From an uncultured Bacteroidales bacterium (GTDB lineage Bacteria; Bacteroidota; Bacteroidia; Bacteroidales; Bacteroidaceae): 40,166 bases of DNA. This document shows, in pieces, positions 35,003 to 40,166 of the stretch; position 1 is the first letter of the stretch; the number at the start of each line of letters is the position of its first letter. Location: assembly GCA_902798425.1 (NCBI GenBank), contig CADBWR010000021.1, forward strand, positions 1-40,166, read 5' to 3'. Both the position numbers and the translations under genes were made by a program. The notes below the pieces were generated by a model that did not search any database, was not told where the DNA came from, and saw only the letters and a list, made by a program, of their open reading frames with translations.

Positions 35003-35539
35003 ATGAAGATTGGTGTATTTTGTTCAGCAAACAATCAGATTGACGCAGCCTATTTTCGGTTGACAGAAGAGTTAGGACGATGGGCTGCAAAGAAGGGTCA
35101 TCAGATAGTCTTTGGCGGTGTAAACCAAGGACTGATGGAGTGTTTGGCCAAGGCTGTCAAGGTGGCAGGTGGCCAAACGTTAGGTGTAGTACCCAGCATT
35201 GTTGAGGAAACAGGTCGCACATCACAGTATAACGACCGCGTACTGACATGCAACAACCTCAGCGAGCGCAAGCAGCTGATGCTCGATGAAAGCGACGTTT
35301 TCATCGCACTACCTGGTGGTGTGGGCACCCTCGATGAGGTATTCACTGTGGCAGCATCCTTCACCATTGGCTATCACCACAAGCGCGTTATCCTGTATAA
35401 CATGAATGGATTCTGGGACGCCACCATCCACATGCTCGACGACCTGCAACAGCGAGGCATGGTACGTGGACAGTGGCGCAACTACATCTGCGTGGCCAAT
35501 AGCCTTCAGGAGATAGACTCCTTATTATTGATGAACTGA
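35003..35539 (+). CDS. LOG family protein (TIGR00730-type nucleotide phosphoribohydrolase)
   Basis: The 178-residue protein has the family hallmarks PGGVGTLDEVF (the PGGxGTxxE motif), VFGGVNQGLM and LSERKQLML. Family members hydrolyse nucleoside 5'-monophosphates such as AMP or cytokinin ribotides to base and ribose 5-phosphate; in bacteria the true substrate is mostly unknown. It lies 52 bases after ybeY, probably on the same transcript. It lacks any membrane or signal segment and is cytosolic. Confidence 0.92.
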   Translation: MKIGVFCSANNQIDAAYFRLTEELGRWAAKKGHQIVFGGVNQGLMECLAKAVKVAGGQTLGVVPSIVEETGRTSQYNDRVLTCNNLSERKQLMLDESDVFIALPGGVGTLDEVFTVAASFTIGYHHKRVILYNMNGFWDATIHMLDDLQQRGMVRGQWRNYICVANSLQEIDSLLLMN

Positions 35540-35631
35540 TAACATGCCCCTTCGAACTGAGAGATCTGGCACGCACCACCGTTCTTTGTGAGTAAGAAAC
35601 AACAAAAATACATTATTAAAAGAAAAGGGAA

Positions 35632-37428
35632 ATGGAATCTTTTGAACTGTTAGGTTTTGGCATTGACGCCTGGATTACTATTGTCACTGTGTTGGGTATG
35701 TTTACCATCTTGCTGACTACGAAGTGGCGCAGCGACATCGTGTTCCTCGGTGCCATCGGCGTGCTGTATGTCACGGGAGTACTGGATGCCAAGGAAGCCT
35801 TCTCGGGTTTCAGCAGTACGTCAGTCATCACTGTCGGTGTGCTGTTTGTCGTTGTGGCCGGACTGACCTATACCGGTGTGCTGCAATGGATTGTTAAAAA
35901 CCTGCTCGGCACGCCCGGCAGCTATGGCAAGGCCGTCACACGACTGATGCTGCCCGTCGCCGCGCTTAGCTCGTTTCTCAGCAACACAACGGTCGTCGCA
36001 CTCTTCGTGAACGTTGTGAAGATGTGGGCAAAGAAGCTTGGAGTATCACCCTCAAAACTGCTCATTCCGCTGAGCTATGCCTCGGGAATGGGTGGCGTCT
36101 GTACGCTGATAGGTACTCCGCCGAACCTGATTATCAGTGGACTTTACGAAGAGAAGACGGGTACGGCGATGAACATACTGACGACAACTATTCCCGGACT
36201 GTTCTGCTTAGCTGTCGGCGTGCTGTCCATCATTGCCTTGCGCCGACTACTACCTGACCGCAAGACTCCTGAGAGTGCTTTCGAGTCAACAAGCGACTAT
36301 ACCGTTGAGCTGCGCGTACCATCGGACAATCCTTATATAGGTCAGAAAATCGGCGAGGCAGGTCTCTTCCATGTCAATGGTGGTAGTCTGATTAAGATGT
36401 ACCACTTTGACGACATGCCTACGCCCCTCTCAGAGGACGAACCCATCATGGGTGGCGACCATCTGATTTATGCGGGCCAGATTGACGAGATCATCGAGAT
36501 GGCAGTGAGCCACCAGTTGGTGAGCTCCGACCACCATATCTATAGCATGGACGAACTGGACACAGACTGCAAGTTGCGAACAGCCTACGTCACCTTCGGT
36601 AGTAAGCTGATAGGCAAGTCCATCGGACAAAGCACCTTCGAGAAAGACAACAACGTGATGCTGGCAGCAGTCTCCCGACGTGGTGAGCGCATTGAAGAGG
36701 CACCACGAGATGTCGTCTTGGAAGCTGGCGACACCCTGTTGCTGACTTGTCCGAAGAATTTTAACATGGATACGGATTCCTTGAAGGACAACCTCCACTT
36801 CTTTGACTCCGACACTGTGCCCAATATCGGTACAGGAACCATTGTCTCCACAGCTATCATGGTGGCAATGGTTGTGGTGTCAGCGTTGGGAATCATGCCG
36901 TTGCTGCAGTGTGCCTTCCTGGCTGCTGCTGCCATGCTCATCTGTCGCTGCTGCAATATGGAGCAGGCCATGAAGGCCATCAACTGGGACATCCTGATGG
37001 TCTTTGCCGGTAGTGCCGTCCTTGGACTGGCTATCCAGAAGACGGGCATCGCCGAATGGCTAGCGAATGGCATCCTCAATGTCTGCGGTACCAATCCGTT
37101 AATAGTGATGATAGCCGTCTGCTTTGTCGGCACCTTCATCACCGAGTTTATCTCGAACACGGCAGCGGGTGCCATGTTCTTCCCCATCATGTACGATGCA
37201 GCCGAGAAGCTGGGCTACGAGCCATTCCCCTTCCTCGTTGCCCTGATGATTAGCGTCAGCAGCAGTTTTGCTACACCTATTGGTTCCCCCACGCACATGT
37301 TGGTATATGGTCCTGGTGGTTATCGCTTCAGCGACTTCATGCGTATTGGTTTGCTGATGAATCTTATCATCCTTGCGGCCAATATCTTTATTGTCAATCT
37401 GATCTATCCGCTGACACCGCTGCCATAA
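35632..37428 (+). CDS. SLC13-family anion permease with two TrkA-C domains
   Basis: The 598-residue protein is an inner-membrane permease of the divalent anion:sodium/citrate group. Two inverted halves carry the SNT signature: FLSNTTVVALF (about 114-124) and FISNTAAGAMFFP (about 504-516). Between the halves (about 215-390) lie two TrkA-C domains (NPYIGQKIGEAGLF, GSKLIGKSIGQS, LEAGDTLLLTCP), typical of the sulfate or dicarboxylate-like subgroup and probably ligand-sensing. The substrate is not certain; sulfate or C4-dicarboxylates are possible. It is last in the run from 31812. Its stop is only 5 bases from that of the convergent hemolysin III gene, leaving no room for a terminator between them. 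Confidence 0.92.
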   Translation: MESFELLGFGIDAWITIVTVLGMFTILLTTKWRSDIVFLGAIGVLYVTGVLDAKEAFSGFSSTSVITVGVLFVVVAGLTYTGVLQWIVKNLLGTPGSYGKAVTRLMLPVAALSSFLSNTTVVALFVNVVKMWAKKLGVSPSKLLIPLSYASGMGGVCTLIGTPPNLIISGLYEEKTGTAMNILTTTIPGLFCLAVGVLSIIALRRLLPDRKTPESAFESTSDYTVELRVPSDNPYIGQKIGEAGLFHVNGGSLIKMYHFDDMPTPLSEDEPIMGGDHLIYAGQIDEIIEMAVSHQLVSSDHHIYSMDELDTDCKLRTAYVTFGSKLIGKSIGQSTFEKDNNVMLAAVSRRGERIEEAPRDVVLEAGDTLLLTCPKNFNMDTDSLKDNLHFFDSDTVPNIGTGTIVSTAIMVAMVVVSALGIMPLLQCAFLAAAAMLICRCCNMEQAMKAINWDILMVFAGSAVLGLAIQKTGIAEWLANGILNVCGTNPLIVMIAVCFVGTFITEFISNTAAGAMFFPIMYDAAEKLGYEPFPFLVALMISVSSSFATPIGSPTHMLVYGPGGYRFSDFMRIGLLMNLIILAANIFIVNLIYPLTPLP

Positions 37429-37433
37429 AAACC

Positions 37434-38084
37434 TCAGATGTACTCCATCAGCACATCCCAAACGGCAATGATGTGGCAGAGACTGCCTGCCAGGACAAAG
37501 AAGTGGAAAACGGAGTGCATAAACGGCTTATTATGAAGCGAATAGAAGAGGGCGCCTGTGATATAGCAGACGCCCTCTGCTATTATCCAGATGACAGCAG
37601 CCGTCGAGACGCTGTCGATGAGCGGTTTGAAAGCTACCAGTACACTGAGTCCCATACCTATAAAGCAGAACGTCTCCAGGTGGGAGTGCTCTTTCAAACG
37701 GACAAAGCTGACAATGGTTCCTGCTATGGCACATGCCCATACAAAGCAGAACAGCGACCAGCCCCAGTAACCCTGTTCGCGCAGTGCTATCAGTGTTAGT
37801 GGCGAATAGGAGCCAGCAATGTGCCAATAGATGGCTGCATGGTCCCAACGGCGAAAGCGTTCACGCCACTTGGAGCGTAGCGGTAAGGCATGATAGACGG
37901 TGGAAGCAACATAAGAGCCCATCATGCCAAACAGATACAGACAGACGCCGAGACGCGCCCACGGGTTGTCACCTCTGAACGACATCCAGAGGAAGACAAA
38001 ACCGAAGACGGCACCCATGACGATGCCTCCGGCATGCGACCATGAGTTCCAAAGTTCTTCCTTGTGTGTGTACCTAATAGCCAT
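37434..38084 (-). CDS. trhA: Hemolysin III / TrhA family membrane protein
   Basis: The 216-residue protein with seven membrane segments belongs to the HlyIII/PAQR family. Typical residues are SxxYH in VASTVYHALP, DHAAIYWHIAGSYSP and the last-helix HSVFHFFVLAGSLCH, whose histidines form the metal site seen in PAQR receptors. In E. coli the homologue affects membrane energetics; hemolysis is not a proven general role. The start could also be GTG at 38099; I prefer ATG 38084 (MAIRYTHKEELWNS). A TAATTTTG element lies upstream at 38128-38135. Confidence 0.92.
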   Translation of the reverse strand: MAIRYTHKEELWNSWSHAGGIVMGAVFGFVFLWMSFRGDNPWARLGVCLYLFGMMGSYVASTVYHALPLRSKWRERFRRWDHAAIYWHIAGSYSPLTLIALREQGYWGWSLFCFVWACAIAGTIVSFVRLKEHSHLETFCFIGMGLSVLVAFKPLIDSVSTAAVIWIIAEGVCYITGALFYSLHNKPFMHSVFHFFVLAGSLCHIIAVWDVLMEYI

Positions 38085-38127
38085 ATTGCGACGCCACACT
38101 CTGCCCTTTAGGTCAGAGAACAGGGGG

Positions 38128-38135
38128 CAAAATTA
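38128..38135 (-). promoter_or_regulatory. -7 promoter element of the hemolysin III gene
   Basis: The minus strand reads TAATTTTG, about 43 bases before the ATG at 38084. No -33 TTG is evident. Confidence 0.55.
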
Positions 38136-38241
38136 CGAAATTTAGTAATATAACGAAAGAAAAATAGAAAAAAATGAATATTTTTTCTCATATTTACAAT
38201 AATTATTAGAGCGGTGTAGGCAGAATATATTTGATGAATTA

Positions 38242-38273
38242 TTTGGCAATTTGACAGATAATGACTAATTTTG
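38242..38273 (+). promoter_or_regulatory. Promoter of the CoA transferase gene
   Basis: TTTG at 38242-38245 and TAATTTTG at 38266-38273 are 20 bases apart. A second -7-like TATATTTG occurs at 38226-38233. The leader from the main promoter would be about 45 bases. Confidence 0.75.
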
Positions 38274-38324
38274 CAGCCAAATTGACAACAATTACAGATT
38301 GAAAATCATCAAAGAGTAATTAAA

Positions 38325-39830
38325 ATGGCTTATACACGTATGACTGCTGCCGAGGCTGCAGCACTGATTAAGAATGGCGACCACATCGCCATGAGTGGTT
38401 TCACACCCGCTGGTGTGGCCAAGGCAACAACCAAGGAGTTAGCAAAGATAGCTGTCGCAGAGCACGAGGCTGGCCGCGAGTTTAAGGTGGCCATCTTCAC
38501 TGGTGCCTCTACCGGACAGTCGACTGACGGTGACCTGGCCAATGCACAGGCCATCCTCTATCGTGCCCCCTACACCACCAACCCCGACTTCCGCAAGCAC
38601 GTCAACCTGGGCGAGATTCCCTATAACGACCTGCACCTGAGCCACATGGCACAGGAGCTGCGCTATGGCTTCTATGGTCCGTTGGATTGGGCTATTCTTG
38701 AAGTCTGCGACATCGAGGAGGTGGGCAATGACTACCATGTCTACCTGACAGCCGCTGGTGGTATCTCTCCCACAGCAGCCCGTCTGGCCAAGCACGTCAT
38801 CCTGGAGCTGAACAGCTTCCACAATGCCAATGCCAAGTTCATCCACGACGTCTATGAGCCATTGGATCCTCCCTACCGCAAGCCCATTATGATTGAGAAG
38901 GTCAGCGACCGCATCGGTGTGCCCTACGTCTCTATCCCCAAGGAGAAGGTGGTAGGTGTCGTAGAGTGCAACATCCCCGACGAGGCCCGCGCCTTCAAGG
39001 ATTCTGACCCCGTAACAGAGAAGATTGGATTCCTGACAGCAGAGTTCCTGGTAGAGGAGATGCACAAAGGCCGCATCCCCAAGGAGTTCCTGCCCCTGCA
39101 GAGCGGTGTAGGCTCAACGGCCAACGCCATTCTCGGTGCACTGGGTGAGGACAAGCACGTCCCCGACTTCAACATCTACACAGAGGTTATCCAGAACTCC
39201 GTCATCGAAATGATGCTCAACGGTCGTGTGAAGGATGCCTCAGCTTGCTCGCTGACCGTGTCAAACGACTGTCTGATGCAGGTCTACGACAATATGGACT
39301 ATATGAAGAACCACCTCACACTGCGCCAGAGCGAGATATCCAACTCTCCCGAGGTCATTCGCCGACTGGGTGTCATCGCCATCAATACCGCTATTGAGGC
39401 AGACCTCTATGGCAATGTCAACTCCACCCACATCAGCGGTACCAAGATGATGAACGGTATCGGTGGCTCGGGCGACTTCATCCGCAATGCCTACCTCTCC
39501 ATCTTCACCTGTCCGTCAGTCGCCAAGGGTGGTGTCATCAGCTCTATTGTGCCCTTCGTCTCTCACCAGGACAGCTCCGAGCACGACGTCAACATCATCG
39601 TCACCGAACAGGGTATTGCCGACCTGCGTGGCAAGTCGCCCGCACAGCGTGCTGAGTGCATCATCGAGAACTGTGCTCACCCCGACTACAAGCAGCTGCT
39701 CTGGGACTATCTGAAGATTTCGAAGATGGGTCAGACCCGTCACAACCTCACCGCCGCCTTCGCTATGCACGACACGCTGGCTCGCAAGGGCGACATGAAG
39801 CTAACGGATTTTGCAGAATACATAAAATAA
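38325..39830 (+). CDS. Acetyl-CoA hydrolase/transferase family; probable succinate:acetate (or propionate) CoA transferase
   Basis: The 501-residue enzyme moves CoA between acids. The catalytic Glu287 lies in YTEVIQNS, and the oxyanion and CoA-binding motifs GVGSTANAILGAL, GNVNSTH and GIGGSGDF are present, with VTEQGIADLRG near the end. The start (MTAAEAAALIKNGDHIAMSGFTPAG) and length match the class I succinyl-CoA:acetate transferase group. In succinate- and propionate-producing Bacteroidales it would link succinyl-CoA or propionyl-CoA to free acids. Codon use is strongly biased, suggesting high expression. It is monocistronic, between its own promoter and terminator. Confidence 0.93.
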   Translation: MAYTRMTAAEAAALIKNGDHIAMSGFTPAGVAKATTKELAKIAVAEHEAGREFKVAIFTGASTGQSTDGDLANAQAILYRAPYTTNPDFRKHVNLGEIPYNDLHLSHMAQELRYGFYGPLDWAILEVCDIEEVGNDYHVYLTAAGGISPTAARLAKHVILELNSFHNANAKFIHDVYEPLDPPYRKPIMIEKVSDRIGVPYVSIPKEKVVGVVECNIPDEARAFKDSDPVTEKIGFLTAEFLVEEMHKGRIPKEFLPLQSGVGSTANAILGALGEDKHVPDFNIYTEVIQNSVIEMMLNGRVKDASACSLTVSNDCLMQVYDNMDYMKNHLTLRQSEISNSPEVIRRLGVIAINTAIEADLYGNVNSTHISGTKMMNGIGGSGDFIRNAYLSIFTCPSVAKGGVISSIVPFVSHQDSSEHDVNIIVTEQGIADLRGKSPAQRAECIIENCAHPDYKQLLWDYLKISKMGQTRHNLTAAFAMHDTLARKGDMKLTDFAEYIK

Positions 39831-39831
39831 G

Positions 39832-39873
39832 AAAAAGCCCCCATCCTTATTATATATAGGATGAGGGTTTTTT
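39832..39873 (+). terminator. Rho-independent terminator of the CoA transferase gene
   Basis: CCCCCATCCT (39838-39847) pairs with AGGATGAGGG (39858-39867) with one mismatch around a 10-base loop, followed by six T residues. The stem starts within 10 bases of the stop codon. Confidence 0.85.
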
Positions 39874-39878
39874 AATGT

Positions 39879-40062
39879 CTCAAGTTTCGCATGTTAAGTA
39901 GATATAGGAAGATAGAGGTAGATAGCCGCTTTTCAGCGGCAGAAGATAGAGGACGTTACTCTGTCTGCAGTGATAAATTCGTAAAACTGATGTCTTTTAT
40001 CTCCTTCTATCTTCTTCTATCTCCCTTTAACTACAAAGCAAGCGGAGCTTGCGAAAGTTGAA
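39879..40062. mobile_element. Possible 184-bp MITE-like inverted-repeat element
   Basis: The ends form an imperfect 15-bp inverted repeat (CTCAAGTTTCGCATG at 39879-39893 against TTCAACTTTCGCAAG read on the minus strand from 40062; 12 of 15 match). TTAATGT flanks it directly on both sides (39872-39878 and 40063-40069), as a 7-bp target duplication would. Inside, a second pair of arms (39898-39924 and 39998-40024, purine-rich AGATAG motifs) matches at 22 of 27 positions, and two small hairpins are present (39925-39940 and 40038-40052). There is no coding capacity. It could instead be a structured RNA or a dispersed intergenic repeat. Confidence 0.5.
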
Positions 40063-40069
40063 TTAATGT

Positions 40070-40166
40070 TTAAAGCGGACCGTGGCCCATACATGACGTG
40101 GTCGTCAGTGCGGTGGCTGCCGCCGTGATGGCTGCTACTATAACCTTCAACAGCACATCCCAAAAT
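40070..40166 (-). CDS. Smalltalk protein, C-terminal part (runs off the right edge)
   Basis: The minus strand reads FWDVLLKVIVAAITAAATAL then TTTSCMGHGPL and stop. The hydrophobic stretch ending in TSC is characteristic of the tiny smalltalk proteins of Bacteroidales, which are about 30-40 residues long with unknown function. The lysine-rich start lies outside the window. In other genomes these genes often sit between an HU-type DNA-binding protein and an N-acetylmuramoyl-L-alanine amidase; no amidase follows here. Confidence 0.75.
   Translation of the reverse strand, partial: FWDVLLKVIVAAITAAATALTTTSCMGHGPL

Noticed and set aside
38439-39065. Minus-strand open frame of 208 codons opposite the CoA transferase
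   Set aside because: It is antisense to a strongly conserved, highly codon-biased enzyme, and such genes commonly leave long empty frames opposite.
1-40166. tRNA or rRNA genes, riboswitches
   Set aside because: No cloverleaf, rRNA-like stretch or recognisable riboswitch core was found in the intergenic regions by eye; metF and the permease lack an obvious structured leader.

Overview
The window looks like a chromosomal stretch from a member of the Bacteroidales, most like Prevotella/Segatella. The signs are TAnnTTTG promoter elements (often with an upstream TTG about 20 bases away), A-rich translation starts without Shine-Dalgarno sequences, GldH, a DUF4831 protein, a TlpA/DUF4369-type lipoprotein, a smalltalk protein, and house-keeping genes with Bacteroidota-type sequences. 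No rRNA, tRNA, CRISPR array, transposase or phage gene was recognised. Most of the window is ordinary core chromosome with accessory carbohydrate and signalling genes between.

Layout from left to right. 1-372: start of an unknown minus-strand gene and two strong hairpins. 373-3267 (minus): a small membrane protein behind a GH127 beta-L-arabinofuranosidase. 3268-3626: a regulatory region with 21-bp direct repeats, an 18-bp perfect palindrome and two tandem promoters. 3627-4484: a bile acid:sodium symporter family (BASS) transporter. 4587-8374: a signalling locus with a Cache-HAMP protein whose dimerisation domain has lost its histidine, a complete Cache-HAMP histidine kinase, and a convergent single-domain receiver. 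8512-14175 (plus): GH51 arabinofuranosidase, metF, holB (DNA polymerase III delta'), ricT, gldH. 14186-17659 (minus): hpt-adk-obgE-M23 peptidase. 17751-20340 (plus): nnr and a DUF4831 protein. 20463-21467 (minus): class II fructose-bisphosphate aldolase.

21754-22674 (plus): a second-site Cache membrane protein without output domain. 22687-25628 (minus): cytidylate-kinase-like protein, aquaporin, GH43. 25684-29213 (plus): an esterase fused to a dead HAD domain, then a GH94 cellobiose-phosphorylase-like enzyme. 29299-31644 (minus): pnp. 31812-37428 (plus): thioredoxin-fold lipoprotein without cysteines, ruvB, coaD, ybeY, LOG-family protein, SLC13 permease. 37434-38084 (minus): hemolysin III family protein. 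38325-39830 (plus): succinate/acetate-type CoA transferase. The right end has a possible 184-bp miniature inverted-repeat element flanked by a 7-bp direct repeat, next to the 3' end of a smalltalk protein gene.

How the genes work together: GH127, GH51 and GH43 act on arabinose- and xylose-containing plant polysaccharides and GH94 phosphorolyses beta-glucosides, but no SusC/SusD pair or glycan regulator is in the window, so these are scattered CAZyme genes rather than a classical polysaccharide utilisation locus. The CoA transferase fits the succinate/acetate/propionate fermentation of this group. The most unusual items are the pseudo-kinase/kinase/receiver locus, the esterase-pseudo-nucleotidase fusion, the structured GH127-BASS intergenic region, and the possible MITE at the right end. 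All calls come from reading the sequence; no database search was run.
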